Numbered from the stretch's first letter, positions 35,265 to 47,515 are shown. The stretch: DNA of 64,000 nt from Druceiella hillmani (GCA_039881145.1 JAYKKI010000009.1:14000501-14064500); one strand, 5' to 3'. The notes: a model not told the origin generated them from the letters alone. A program made the numbers and translations.

Positions 35265-37077
35265 AGTAAATGTTTCACATTAAAAACGTAGAACGTTTAT
35301 GTATTAAAACATTTCGTGCATGTTTTGGTTTCAGACCCAATTGTGATACCGTTTCCAATGACATCCTGAAAATTTACTAGAATGAAATGAATTTGTTAGT
35401 TTGGTTAATCATGCTCACTTTCGCAAATAATTTCCTTATGAAGTGTAGTGATGTTAGTGATAAAAATAATTTTAAAAACTTGGACGGCAGGCGCGAAAAG
35501 TTTAAGTAAAGGTTAAGGCAAAATGGGGGGGTTTTTTCATACCTACGCTTTATATATAGTTAATGAATAAATTTAGTAAGAAACACCGATGGTCACTTAC
35601 TATATGTCGATTTATCGACACAAACTAAATTCTTGCTGATTAACTAATATTTTTTAAATTTCATTTTACGACGTTACATTAGATGACGTACATCACAGCA
35701 AAATAGGATGATAAAAATAGGCGGCAGGTGTCAAAAAAATATTTGAATAATTAAGGAGATTTCCCATTATATATGTAATTAAAAAATGAATCAATTGCTA
35801 AACTGTTTTTAATATTTATTAAAAAATTTTGAACATAATTAAAGGACGTTGAACAGAGAAGCTTGAATGGCGGAATAAGTAAAAAATTGTAAAAAATTTA
35901 GTGCACCTTCTACCATACATATAAATATGAAAGAAAGTTTAGTGTGTTTAATTTTCTTAAACAAGGGTTAAAAACATTCTACATAGAAGTTATATTATTT
36001 TAACTCTTCTTTTCGATAATTCATAATTTGAGAACTTTTGCTAAACTAAGCTATTTTTTAAATTTTTTACTACAGCAATTGTCTATGTACTTGATCTAGA
36101 TATTGAACTTAACTACTTTTTGTGCTGTATTAAAGCAAGTTCCTCTTGAGATTCAAAAGAAAAAATCTCAATTCACTTAACAACGCAGTGACGTCGAGGC
36201 AATATTGTGTCGTAAAGTTAGTGCATACATTGTTGCAAAGAAAATCTTGATGCGCCGCCATAAAACCTCGTGATAGTACTCGTGATATTCCCACAGCGAC
36301 TTGTGTCCTCATCGAAAGAGCGATAACAATTTACACCGCGGGAGTTCGCTTTCGATATTCCACTATGTTCTTATTGGAACGAGCTCATCACAGACGCCCC
36401 ATTCTGAAGTGTGTCACTAATGTTGAAGGACTCTGTCGTGAGTTATTGAGGCTCAGTCAAGGTTGTCGTGTTGTTATGGATCTGTTACTTATCGAGGTCA
36501 GACATGTTTGTGAAAATAACTTTTAGTCTGAGTTATTACTAAGCGACTAGTTCAAGAAGGGTGTTCTAAATATTTGAAGAAAAAGTGAGATTCGTCACAG
36601 GAATGTTTTTGAATTTGTATTTGACAACTTGATAGATTCTAAATGACTAAATTCAGTATATCCAGAGTTAAAGTAGTAAGTTTTTTCTGTGAACACAAAG
36701 AAATTATTTAAAGAAAATTAATAAAAATTGGGCAAGTGCAAGCTATACTTGCATAATTAGTGTTTCACGTCATCAGCCCTGCGCTTAAATTATTAATAGT
36801 AGTACATACCGACTCTGTTTAGTGTCTAGAGACACTCAATGCCATTTAAATTAAAAATCAGTTCCTAAGATGAGGGTCTAAAATCAATGGAAATAAACAA
36901 TTAAATTGTTTATAACAATTATTTGCGCTAGAATTTTTCAACTCTGAAAACTATTTTTCAGTTTATGCTTAATTCTCAAATGACTTTTCTAGATTTTTGA
37001 ATCCCTATTTTTGATGATAAGATTAGGATACAACAATTTATTAGCATTTTTCTTATAAATGTATAAACTAATTCCAA
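35265..37077. other. left arm inner part, no recognised gene
   Basis: A G-run of 7 near 35524. A 60-codon minus-strand frame (36130-36312), with its copy at 55413-55595, lies in a GC-richer stretch (about 36170-36480). This stretch might be a decayed LTR or coding remnant, but no motif is recognised. Confidence 0.4.
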
Positions 37078-37079
37078 TT

Positions 37080-37905
37080 TTAAGCAAACAAACATTTATT
37101 GGTCTCGCTTATATATATTATTAGACGTTTTTCATTAGATCCTGTGTAGCAAATTGATGGCCATATTGCATCCACTTTCCCATTAAAAGAAAATTTGTAA
37201 GTATGCGTTTTTTTAATTCCGCAGTAGAATTTCAAAGATTTATTTATATAGTTGAACTTACTGTTTATTTCAGTATTGGATTTGTAAAGTTTTATACAGT
37301 GTAGTTCCCCGCACCCCATTCCACATTCTTTCCACGCTAGAAGGGCGCTTATTGTCTATTTAAATTTTAGGGACAATTATTCTAGTCAGATTTTGCCTGT
37401 AAAATAAGATGGAATATTATAAAATACTAATCCTTTGGAAGAAAACGGTCAAATGCGAGCAGAAATTGTAACTTGAGGATTCCGTATTGTGGTGTCATAA
37501 AACTTAACGGTTAAAACTTTGTAAATTTATTAAGAAAAATGTAAAATCTGTCAACCACAAAATTTTAATAATAGCCCTTAATAGTTTCACACAAAATTAT
37601 AAGCTAATTATTTTAAGATATTATTCAGTTATTTGCGGGCAACAAAGCAATGTAATTATTTTATAAAAATTCTTGAGGTCATTCAAAAAATTTATTTTTA
37701 TTTAAATAAATTAATTGTTCATCTTAAAAATTGGGAAACATAATTTTATTAATATTTTCCTACAGCATGTACTTAAAATTTCAAAGCTACAAAAACAAAA
37801 AAATGATCTGAAATATTAAGAAATCTAGGAAATTGAAAATTAGACTTAAAACGTAAAACGCCCCCTTTTTCTAATTGATGACAAAAAAATATTTGGCATA
37901 AGTCT
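37080..37905. other. spacer, AT-rich, nothing recognised
   Basis: Unique sequence begins at once after the arm. A 79-codon minus-strand frame (37080-37319) has no family motif. Confidence 0.45.
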
Positions 37906-37909
37906 TTTA

Positions 37910-38025
37910 ACACATCCAATACTTGCTCGAAGTGCGGTGTTTACCGTAGTGGTGATGTCTTCACAACTGTCCACGGGTTATTCCCCCAAGCGGCGCTGAA
38001 CATAGTGCGCAATTATCGTGTGTGC
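37910..38025. other. GC-richer island 1 in the spacer
   Basis: A short GC-richer patch with 'gctcgaagtgcggtg' and 'ccaagcggcgctgaac' in AT-rich surroundings, without an open frame. A candidate conserved non-coding element. Confidence 0.25.
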
Positions 38026-38029
38026 GAAT

Positions 38030-39345
38030 AAAATGAAAAATAATTATGATTATTGTTTTCAATTTCCGGAAATAGTCATCTTCTAAATTTTAATTTATCG
38101 ACAATTTTTCTTTTACAATTATATTTTCTTTATCTATTTTTCAGTAAAGAAATAACGTCTTTCTTTCGACATTTATTTACGGACACTGTGTATACATACT
38201 CGCTGGGACTTTTCTGTAAAACTACTTGAGGTGAGTAATTTTTCATTACACTGTTTTCAAGTACATATTTCTAACCGGCTACGCAGTATACGCCAAAAAG
38301 CTTTCCCGTCGCTTAGTTTTTTTAAGATTTCATCATTTTTCAACTAATTTATGAAAAAAAAAACCCTCCACTACAATCAATCCATCCATTGGTGAAAACT
38401 GATATAAAATCTTTTCAGTTCCTACTGAGATTAGAACGCCCACATAAACAGACCACGTGGGTTTTTTTATACTGTGTAGTAATTACTTACATTATTACAT
38501 TAATATTTCTTATATCTGCACACATCACTGATGTCACAAAAGGTTTTTATAAAGTTATACTGTGGTATTATTTTTAACAGGTTCTTTGTTTCGCTCAATT
38601 TGTATTTTAGGGTATTGCGTCATATGTGTATAGTAACTGAAATTTGTTTAGTACTGAATTTTTTTTTATATTTACGCGATTATGAAGCTATAAACCAAAA
38701 AATGTAGGCAAAAGGCCTTTTTTTCAAAATGGAACTTTTCTAACATATAGCTTAAACCAATAAAGGATATTATGTAGATCGAAAATGTAATTTATCATGT
38801 TGTGTTTCATGTGAATGTATGGAAAATTTACTAACAAAGTATTTTTTAATTGTCCAAATTACATAACGTTGAAGTGGTTTAGGATTCGCCTTTAAAAAAA
38901 TGTTATTAAACTCGTAACAAAATTCAATTTAAAATTGACAATAAATGGTACCAAAATTATTAAGTTTCTCGTTCGACTTTGTCGCGAAGTTACTATGATA
39001 TTCAAACTTTGTTAAGCATTGACCGACTAATCTCGTTGGAATATTAAATTTTCACGCACAATAGACTTTGTGTCTCCGTAGATTGTTCCTGAATAAACTT
39101 TGAACACGTGGCGAATCCGGTCATTTCGTAGGATGATCTTACAGGAATGGATATGGATATCATTTGGATAAAGCACTAAAGTCTCAAAAAACGTTAATGA
39201 TTTGAAGTTTTGCTGTACTTATTATAGATTTACACATTTTTTTCCTGTTTTTTTAATAGCATTGAACTACTGCTTCTAAAAAAATTATAATTTTTAAAAA
39301 AGTTTTACAATATTAGCATATGTTGTATTAGAAATATTTCCAAGG
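38030..39345. other. spacer, AT-rich, nothing recognised
   Basis: A 62-codon plus-strand frame (38389-38577) is hydrophobic at its end but has no motif. Confidence 0.45.
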
Positions 39346-39349
39346 TTCA

Positions 39350-39570
39350 AATCGCATCAACACCACCCTCGTGTAAGGCACCTCCTTCCACGACAGGCGA
39401 GATTAATGAAACTGTACCATGAGTGCTGCGACCACTGGCGCTTTTTAAATATATACCGTTTGGACTCATTCAATTATAATTGCAGCTTTGATTTAGCCGC
39501 TGAATTCGTTCGAATGGCGCGCCGTCGTCGATGGGCGTCAGTTGAATTAAGCTCAAGCCACTTTTGGTTT
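39350..39570. other. GC-richer island 2 in the spacer
   Basis: GC-richer sequence with 'ggcgcgccgtcgtcgatgg', a TATA-like 'tttaaatatata' and 'caattataattgcag' (a palindromic TAATTATAATT-type site). No frame of coding quality. A regulatory element is plausible. Confidence 0.3.
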
Positions 39571-39574
39571 AATT

Positions 39575-40660
39575 GTTAAAGGTTTCAAATATTCTCGGGT
39601 CGAGCATTTGTAAGGGATGAAAGAGGATTTTAAGATAATATTTGAACAACATTTATGGGAATTGTGATTTTAATAATATTTTAAATTGTCCGTGTACTTT
39701 GCAGTTGTAAAATTTTAAAATTAATTTGGAACGCAACTTCGAAAGAATTCACGACTATGGATTAAACATTTTTATGAATTATTTATGAAAAATTTAATCT
39801 AATTCCTCTTTTTATATAGATTTCTCTAAATTCTTTGTACAATATTTTTTGCATGATCGTTTAGTTTTTGTGTATAGTATATAACAACGGTTTAAAAAAG
39901 AAACAGTAATGGCAAAAAAGTGTTTGATTCAATTAATGTTTCCATTCAAACGGAATTAGTATCGAGCCAAGAAACGGGACATATTTATAATCTAGTTGTC
40001 CAGCATTAAACAGACGGCTTAATTTCAGAAAATACGTTTTTATCCTGGCAATAATTTAGTACTTTATAGATTTCTGAGAATGTTAAAGGATGTCTCATTT
40101 ACACATGTAATTTTATTTCTAGTTTATTTAATTGTCCTATTTTACCTACTGTATATTATTTCCACACTTTCTTTTACAGTAGTCTCCTAAAATTCCTGTC
40201 AACTGATTTATAAAAAAAGAGAATTATTTTTTAACCTTATAAGAGCCTCTTTGTAAATATTCTTATAAATTCTAAAGTGCCAAATAAACTTCCTATTCTC
40301 TTCTCGACATAAAATCTTCTTACTAAAATATAAATTAATAGTCTCCATGTATTATCTAATCTTAATCTAATTTTAGCATCAAAGTTCTTTGTTGCAATAA
40401 TTGTTATGTTGTAAATTGCAAGTTTAGGACAATTATTTTGCAACAGTTAAAATCTTGTCAACCGAAAAAACAAGCACTTCCAGAATTTTAGTTTTCTAGG
40501 ATTCTTAATACTTTCAACATAGAAATGAAAGTAAATTAATTAATAACCCCAAAAACGAGGTTCGAAAATTGTTCACAATTAAAGTAAAATTTGTAATGTT
40601 ATGACGCTTACTCTTTCAATGCGAGGAGCCAATTGGCACATAATTAAAGTAAAATTGTCT
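39575..40660. other. spacer, AT-rich, nothing recognised
   Basis: A 68-codon minus-strand frame (40237-40443) has no recognised motif. Confidence 0.45.
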
Positions 40661-40664
40661 CCGT

Positions 40665-41060
40665 TTTTGACACAATTTTAAATTGGGCGCGTTCTTCAGC
40701 GGCGTCTGTTTTCAGCGATCGCTCTCCAGATCTCGATATAAATTCCCCAATCCCTGACTTTTTATGGAACTCAAACAACAAAATTATCGCAGGGTCAAGT
40801 CGCAGCAGAGTAACTTTAAATTAATTTTACCCCCCTCGGAGGCGACCGGAGATCTTTGACGTCGTTTTCATAAATACCCTCTTAAATACGATATTATTAT
40901 CAAGTTAGGTGCCGAGTTTGATGTCGGGGGATGCATTTTCTGCCTATGGCAGGAGTTTTTTAAATGATTTTACTAAATTGTTCGCCGACTAATAAAATAT
41001 AACGATCGCTCATGAACATCCCTGGGGGCCACATTTGTTACTTTTTTCGAGGCGGGCAAT
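40665..41060. other. GC-richer island 3 in the spacer (largest)
   Basis: About 400 bp clearly richer in GC, with 'cttcagcggcgtctgtttt', 'ctcggaggcgaccggagatc' and 'gaacatccctgggggccac'. Contains TAAT and ATAAA cores but no long frame. The best enhancer-like or conserved-element candidate in the spacer. Confidence 0.35.
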
Positions 41061-41064
41061 AAAA

Positions 41065-41715
41065 GTAAAAGACGATTTCAAGCTACGTAATCATTATTTT
41101 TTTGGTCACTTTGCACTTTTGTTCCATAGGAAAAGGGTTTGGAAGACCCTTTTATTAGCGAGATTAGTCTGAGGTGGTCTATTATTTTTGTTTCTTATTA
41201 TGGTTAAAATGAGTTCGTAAAATTTCGATATGAGAAATGTATATTACGTAAGAGTTTTAATTGGAACCAAGGCAAAAAATTAAATCACATTTAGTAAGAC
41301 ATAATTTTTTTCAAACTAAAAAAAACATAAAATCAGTAGTATCGTATAAACAAATTGAGTAGACCGAAAAGATAGGTTTTTTATTTTGGAAACTTTCTCC
41401 TACGTGATCTGCTTTTAGAAACAGACGCGTTTAATCATATTCTTAAATACCTTACAGGAATTGTCTACATGAAAATGAAGTAAGTATAAGATAATTAAAG
41501 CCACAAACTTTTTAGGTTACATTTTTTTAAAGGCTTTTAAAAACATAAATGTAAAAAAAAACGCACTAATCGATTAAAAATAGAATAAGGTTAAAACCAG
41601 AGCCTAATCAGCCTCCACGTAGAACGACGAGAGTAAAATACAAATAAAAACAGATGTCACTTTTTAACTTAACTGTTTTCTTTATTCAAAATTTAAAATT
41701 TTACACAGAGTATGT
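41065..41715. other. spacer, AT-rich, nothing recognised
   Basis: No coding or repeat signal. Confidence 0.5.
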
Positions 41716-41718
41716 AAC

Positions 41719-41796
41719 ATGCTATGTATAAAAAAATACATACATATCATGTATTTTTATACATAGCATACTTATCATGTAGAGAGGTCTACATGA
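41719..41796. repeat. two adjacent hairpins
   Basis: Stem one pairs 41719-41741 ('atgctatgtataaaaaaata' and following bases) with 41749-41769, with an imperfect A/T run. Stem two pairs 'tcatgtag' (41775-41782) with 'ctacatga' (41789-41796). 'atacatagcata' also recurs. The region could form a double stem-loop in single-stranded DNA or RNA. Confidence 0.75.
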
Positions 41797-42009
41797 TGAG
41801 TACAATTTCAACCGGTACCAGAGGGTTTTCACAGTCTTGTTGCTTGATGTGTTTGAAACTGTTGTAGTCGCAGGTCGTTATAACAATTTATACTTGACAG
41901 AAATTGTTACCGTTCTCCAATTTACTCACTTAAACATATTACAATATACAATACATATTTATATGCAAATTATCAACAACTGTAGATTAAATTCGGTTGA
42001 ATATTGCTA

Positions 42010-42135
42010 TTTATGTGTAATGTTATGGCGGTAACATGCAAGGCGAGTCGATGAGTGTCGTAGCGATTAAATTAATAGCGCGACAATCCTAATGGGCTCG
42101 TACGGGGAATACACTCTAACATATTATTACGTTAC
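42010..42135. other. GC-richer island 4 in the spacer
   Basis: Contains 'gcgagtcgatgagtgtcg', 'gcgattaaattaatagcg' and 'cctaatgggctcgtacggg'. Several TAAT homeodomain cores sit in otherwise GC-richer sequence, the style of an arthropod enhancer. Confidence 0.3.
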
Positions 42136-42139
42136 ATAT

Positions 42140-43035
42140 GTTTTAGATCTAGATGCTAATGTCACAACATTAGTAGTGCAACTTGGTACAAGGTTAGTTG
42201 GTCGGTTTATGTGTGACTATTAGCTTGTTGTATACGCTTTCCATGGATGGGTGGTTTGTTTTAATACGTTTTAGTCCACGATGCAAGTGCCTGTGAGTAT
42301 GGTACATATATATTTTTAAAGTGGAGAAATATAATTTTTGGAAATTTAGCTATGTTCAAGGAAAAATAAAAAAGATAATGGTGAGATATCGATTCCGTTT
42401 TTAAGCATTACCCTTACCGTTACTGTTAAACTTTGTAAAAGAAGGTGGTAACGGAGAAATAAGTAGAGTGTTGTAAAGAGGCACAGGAACGTCTCTGCCT
42501 GCATTGATTTTGCCGCAGCGTAAAGTTTTGCAACTTGACTTTTATGATATTTAATATATAATTTTAAAGAGTCCCAAAACATTTACCAAGGTAAGAAAAA
42601 TTTAAATATAACAATTTAAATAAATATATTTTGTTCTCTTCACATTTAAAAAAATTTGCAATAAAACGTATTAAATATTACAGCGTTAAAGAAGTTACAC
42701 TTTGTACTAATCATAACATACCATTTTGTTTTTTTTCAGAAAAACTTAATCGTTTTATGAAAGAGAAGTACCTATTTGTACGTTATATCTCTTGTGTTGT
42801 TAGATATAACAGTTATATTATAGTCTTTAAATTTATTATATTGATTAACAAGTAATTTATTTTGAGAAATATATATTGTCGAGAAATATATTTCATGTAT
42901 AAGCGAAACAAAACCAAAACCCTTAAGATTGTAATAGTCAAGAAAAAATGGGTTTTACGATTGTTGTTTTAACCACTTGGACAAAAAACAACATTCTCAT
43001 ACAGTTTTAAGACAAATAAATAGCGACTGTCAATG
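42140..43035. other. spacer, AT-rich, nothing recognised
   Basis: Frames of 74-78 codons (42346-42582 minus, 42631-42855 plus) have no family resemblance. Confidence 0.45.
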
Positions 43036-43039
43036 AAAC

Positions 43040-43325
43040 GAAATTGCAGATTCTTGCATCCATACGTCAACCACCATGCGTTTACAGCAAACACGACCTA
43101 CCTGCCAGACATCCCGATAGAGCGAGATAAAATATTACAAACACCGCAGCGCTCCTCGCTCACCCCTCGCCCCTTAAGTGGAAGCGTTTTACCTCAGACC
43201 TCTAAAAAAATTCACTCATTAACTAGGTTAGAGTGAGCACGGCATGAGTGATGCTAAGCATTGATCATCTCGCGATACGACAGCCGGCGGTTCAATTGAA
43301 AGAGTAATACTCCGAAATGTTACAT
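43040..43325. other. GC-richer island 5 in the spacer
   Basis: Includes 'cgctcctcgctcacccctcg' and 'cgatacgacagccggcggtt'. A 67-codon plus-strand frame (43033-43236) crosses it, Pro/Ser-rich, without recognised motif. Could be a small exon, a promoter-like region or a conserved element. Confidence 0.3.
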
Positions 43326-43329
43326 GTCG

Positions 43330-44350
43330 GTTTTTGGGCTGTTTGTAAGTGGGGAAGTTTTTAGGCTATGAGTGTACTGAAGATATTGGACAGGCAAGGA
43401 GCTAGAAAGGCCTGTGGATAGTTGAAAAGAATAAAGTAAATGGTTTGATACGCGTATTCCGATTAAGTCGAAATGGGTGTATTATCGTTTCGGGAAATGC
43501 TGAAAAACTGAAACGTACAAATATCTGCCTGCCTGTTAATTCCATATTTTGAGGTTTTTTCAACATTTTCAACAGCAATAATCGGACTGTTACCCACGGT
43601 TGTCGAATTGTTAATTAACTTATTCCTTATTAATTTATTATTTGCATATAAACAGTAATATTTTTAACGATTCGACTTGAAAGGGCAAAATTACATCTAA
43701 TGTGAGTTTTTTATGACAACGCTAAAATGAGGGGATATGTGTTTAATTAGGTGTTGCCATTATAATATAATATTATTCCAAATGAATGAAGTAAACAATC
43801 AATAAAGGACTTATTCAATAAAACATACATTCAAATAATTTCGAAACAAAATATTTGAAGTTAGCAAATTTAAACAGATAAAATGATTATAAATATAAGA
43901 ATAAAATTCACTAAATGTCTTTTTGTTCTATGTAGAAGTTAATAATTTCTCTTATTATTGATAAATGATAAAGTTGGGGGTCCAAAGAAACCTACACTTA
44001 AAAAAATCTTGCTTAGGGTACGGTTTAGCCTATTGACTAAAGCAAAATACCCTACATATTTTGGTGCAACAGTTTGATACAAAGAAGGTACGATATAAAT
44101 ATATGGGTTGTTGTTATTCGAGGAACATTAAGTAGAAATTGCTGAAGAAGTGAAATGCTATCAATCACATTATGGGCAAGCTTATGAAGACATATGTCAT
44201 TAGTATGTCTTCTACATTAAACTAGAGTATTTAATTTATAATATGAAACACTTCTTCGTAACAGAATAATATTTTGCTTCAATCTCTTATATAGGCGACG
44301 GTGCCAAAATAAATTTTGAACCCTTTGGATGCGGTCAGATTATTTTTTTT
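43330..44350. other. spacer, AT-rich, probable 3' side of the LINE remnant
   Basis: Nothing recognisable, although 43980-44350 may continue the retrotransposon remnant that lies to its right on the minus strand. Confidence 0.3.
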
Positions 44351-44355
44351 TAAAT

Positions 44356-44887
44356 TGGATTCTTTATCTCACACCCGTATTCGATCTGACTGCGTAAAAT
44401 TGAGAAAACAAATTTAATATTTAAAAATCTCTTCCTTATCTTTGAAACAAAACCCAACGTCTTCACAGTTTTACTAGCAATGTGATAAATGTATTTTTTA
44501 AATTTATATTTATCTTATTTCTATATCTAAATATTTCTCCATAATTTTTTAAATTTTAAAATCGTCTGTGCACATAATACGTTTAGCCTGTAAGTTTCTT
44601 GCTTAAGCCACTCATAAAAATTCCAAATACTTAATAGTTACTGAGGTATGCTTCATATTTGCTAGATAAGAACCCATTAATCTTAACACAATACTTTTTG
44701 TTTGCAAAATATGATTGAATCCATCTCAGCAAGTCACCATGCATACCGTAACATTGCAATTAACAACGCGGTTCGCTTTATCAAAGTCTTTGCTGAAATC
44801 AATGTAGTATGTGTGTGAACTTACTCGCATTTATCTAAAGCATTTGTAATATCCTTTTCGTATTCAACCATAATCATCGATATAGAT
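44356..44887 (-). pseudogene. decayed non-LTR retrotransposon reverse transcriptase, copy A
   Basis: On the minus strand 'YIDFSKDFDKANR' (about 44809-44768) matches the RT motif (Y/V)(D/F)DFSKAFDKVNH. It is followed in another frame by 'LLRWIQSYFANKKYCVKING', the segment after RT domain 3 in jockey/CR1-type elements, then 'FLSSKYEAYLSNY'. Frameshifts and stops interrupt it. The catalytic Y/FADD box is not intact; only a weak 'TDDFK'-like trace remains near 44565. It is duplicated in tandem as copy B with a period of about 533 bp. Confidence 0.75.
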
Positions 44888-45430
44888 ATGGATTCCTTAT
44901 CACAGACCTATATTCGAGCTGACTAGCAAGTGAAAAAAAAGGAATATTTTAAAAATCCTTTGTTATTTTGAAACAAAATCCTACGTCTTCGCAGCTTTAC
45001 TAGTAATGTGATCAATGTGTTTTTTGAAATTTTAATTTATCTTAATATGATATCTTGATACTTTTGGAGTCGTACAATTTCTAAATAGTTCTCTATAATT
45101 TTATAAATTATAATATGCTTATATATGATATCCTTGTAATATGCTTAGCATGTAAGCTTATTGCTTAAGTCACTCATAAAAATGTCGAATGATTGGTACT
45201 GAGGTATGCTTCACTTTCGCTAGATGCGAAGCCATTAACCATAACACGACACTTCTTGTTCGCCAAATATGATTGATTACATCTCAGCAAGCCACCATGC
45301 ATAATGTAACATTGCAATTAATAATGCGGTTTACTTTATCAAATCTCTTGCTGAAATCTATGCAGTATGTGCTTGAACTTTCTTGCGTTTACCTAAATCA
45401 TTTGCAATATCTTTTTCGTATTCAGCCATA
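44888..45430 (-). pseudogene. reverse transcriptase remnant, copy B (tandem duplicate)
   Basis: It parallels copy A from 'tggattccttatc' (44888; A at 44356) to 'ttttcgtattca.ccataat' at the right end. On the minus strand the 'DFSKRFDKVNR'-type motif is visible near 45340-45310, followed by the RW/SYLANKK-type region, interrupted by frameshifts. Copies A and B differ by many substitutions, so the duplication is old. Confidence 0.7.
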
Positions 45431-45433
45431 ATA

Positions 45434-45511
45434 TAGACATTTTGATAATATGCCATATAGGTTAAGACGGAATAGACATTTTGATAAGATGCCATATAGG
45501 TTAAGACGGAA
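45434..45511. repeat. 39-bp tandem duplication
   Basis: 'tagacattttgata' followed by 'tgccatataggttaagacgg' occurs twice (starts 45434 and 45473) with one or two differences. It lies directly between the RT and ORF1 remnants. Confidence 0.9.
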
Positions 45512-45930
45512 ATGTAATTTCGTATAAAATCATTTTATAAAAATATTAAAGTTAAATAATTTTATAAATCAGGAACTCAAAAACTTTAACAAAAATTAAT
45601 AGAATTAACAAAGAACGATAATTGGTAATTTTGTTTTTGTAACCCGTTATGTGTATAGGTATTATGTTGCCCATTTTCCGGGATTTTGGAAATTTATCTA
45701 TGCTAATGATATATTAAATACATAAATAAATGGAGTTGTAAGTGTTTGGGCGCTGTTTTAACAAACACAGTAGGTATTAAATAAGGACCTGGTCTTTTTT
45801 GTGCACCCAAATTTAATAGTGTTTTAAGAATATTTTTCCGAGGTAAGTTAAGTTTAAAACATGTTAACCAATAAACATTTATTAATGCGGACGGTTATCT
45901 TAAGGCAGCTCTGTCATTCTCAAAGTAAAG

Positions 45931-46520
45931 TTAAATGAGTTTTCTTTTGCGAAAATGCACGTGACGGTGTGTTTGATAACTAGAAGAAGATGCCCACGCA
46001 CACCGATGGGATTCTTTATATCTCAATTTATTTTTAAGATGTGATATCTCGAATTGTTTGACAGCAACTAAGAGTGTGTCACGACGTCGTGGATTAGAAA
46101 ATTTTAAAATTATTTTTGTAGGTATTTTGGGATGTTGATCTATCTTGGCTACTTCATATACTGAAAATATTTTATTGTCTTGCAATCCACCTTTACAATT
46201 GAGTAAATTTACATTGCTACGTTGACGAGATTTTCACAGAAATTTTCTGGTATGCATTGAATAAATGCATTGTTTTCTCTTGACTGATATTTAAGAGACT
46301 GCTATTTATTGATTGCTACTCATAGTATTGCGATCGAATATATTAATTTTATAGTTTGATATCCCCATTTAATTTGAATTGTTATTGTTGATAAGGTTTT
46401 TTGATATAAAGCTTACGCCTGCTTTCACACAGCTCATGACTATTTTATATGTTTAGCTAAATTAGTATTTATTTCTTCCTTCAAATTTTCCAAACTTTTG
46501 TCAATATATGCTGTAAGTTT
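45931..46520 (-). pseudogene. decayed LINE ORF1 (coiled coil plus FP25K-like C-terminal domain)
   Basis: The minus strand reads, in order, a coiled-coil-like piece 'KSLENLKEEINTNL' (about 46515-46446), then 'SLKYQSRENNAFIQCIPE' (about 46308-46250). The latter matches the LEqYSRRNNxxIxGIPE signature of insect LINE ORF1 proteins. An intact 84-codon frame (46185-45931) follows, with 'KIILKFSNPRRRDTLLVAVK', the R-P-I-I-V-K-F...R..RD.(L/F)L..A(R/K) pattern of the FP25K/L1-ORF1-like C-terminal domain. Stops separate the pieces. It lies upstream of, and on the same strand as, the RT remnants, as expected for ORF1 and ORF2 of one element. Confidence 0.65.
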
Positions 46521-46861
46521 CTAAAATTCGATAGACAATAGAGACTATTCATCTCCAGCAGGTGTTGATACAATTTTGATCGTTTGCAATAAGCGCACTT
46601 CTGTTTCTTTTTATTCATCAGTAATATTTTTTCAAAATATTTTTTCACGTATCCTAACACAACTTAAGTGAAATTTCATCAAGGAACTGGAGCATATTAT
46701 GAGATAATTAATTTTCATTGAATCAACAACTTTAACGCAGTTGTTGGCCATTTCTCGCTAATAATTGTAGTAACAACTATTTATTATGTGTTAGGTTGCT
46801 ATTCATTATGCTTGTTATTACTGAAACGTGTAACTTACCGAATGCAAAACTGGAAAATGTT

Positions 46862-46950
46862 TTATTGGAAAAATATTTTAGACGAAGATTCGAACTCGGG
46901 TTTCGTTTTGCAGACATTGTTTGATTGAGCCACAGCGGCCAACGAAAAAA
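46862..46950 (-). other. tRNA-like box A/box B remnant (SINE head or tRNA fossil)
   Basis: The minus strand has 'gctgtggctcaatcaaac' (a degenerate box A, tRGCtcAaT) and, about 30 nt later, 'ccgagttcgaatcttcgtc' (box B-like GAGTTCGAATC). The spacing and lack of a closing acceptor stem argue against a functional tRNA. It fits a tRNA-derived SINE or pseudo-tRNA. Confidence 0.35.
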
Positions 46951-46954
46951 CTGA

Positions 46955-47515
46955 GTTATATTAAACGCGTTTTCTTTTAATATTTGTTTATAAATCTAAA
47001 TGTTACTATCACTATGCTAGGTTTTTATTTTCGTATTTTTATTTCATACTTATTTTGGTTAAATTGGCCATTCTTTTTTCAATACAATTATTTATTTTTT
47101 TAACATTTACTATTAGTAAGTGAAAACTACACTTTTTTAATCTATCACTTCGTGAAAACGTTAAAATCTAAAGGCGGCAACAATTTTCCTTTCCATAGCT
47201 TTCATACAACCCGAATCGGGATTCAAGTGAACGACTTCAATGCTTCTATCGTTCACTTACAGTCGTGCGTATGGTAAGCGAAAATTCAAGATAACTCTTA
47301 TATTTGTGTAAAAGATTTCTCTTTCCACCCGAGTAAATTTCTTGGTGGAAAACTTGGTTTATTTCATATAAAACGGGTTTCAGTGCGGGTACACTTAATA
47401 TGATGAAGTTTAGTCCAAGCATTACATAAAGTGAATATATATTTATTGCATTATAGTGATTAGGACGACTTTAACGTTTTGTCATTTATTCTAAGATAGG
47501 AAATCAAAATGAAAT
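46955..47515. other. spacer, mixed composition, nothing recognised
   Basis: A GC-richer patch near 47170-47285 with 'cccgaatcgggatt' (short inverted repeat) and repeated 'gttcactt'. No frame of coding quality. Confidence 0.4.

Larger units (their letters stand above)
30841..37077 (+). repeat. left arm of a large inverted duplication
   Basis: The whole 6,237-bp segment recurs reverse-complemented at 54648-60554. Point differences are rare: I counted about six in the stretches compared base by base. Outside 30841 the copies diverge at once (polypurine tract versus unique sequence). Inside 37077 they also diverge abruptly. Length differs by 330 bp, fully explained by a 279-bp insertion (31895-32173) and a 51-bp difference (32903-32954). 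No terminal motif or target duplication flanks the arms, so this looks like an inverted segmental duplication rather than one transposon. Confidence 0.97.

Noticed and set aside
36130..36312. A 60-codon frame identical in both arms (also 55413-55595)
   Set aside because: Identity is due to the recent duplication of the DNA. There is no family motif, so conservation gives no evidence of function.
42346..42582. A 78-codon minus-strand gene
   Set aside because: Some hydrophobic residues but no motif, splice context or neighbour support.
46862..46950. A functional tRNA gene
   Set aside because: Box B is degenerate, and no acceptor stem or anticodon arm pairs properly.
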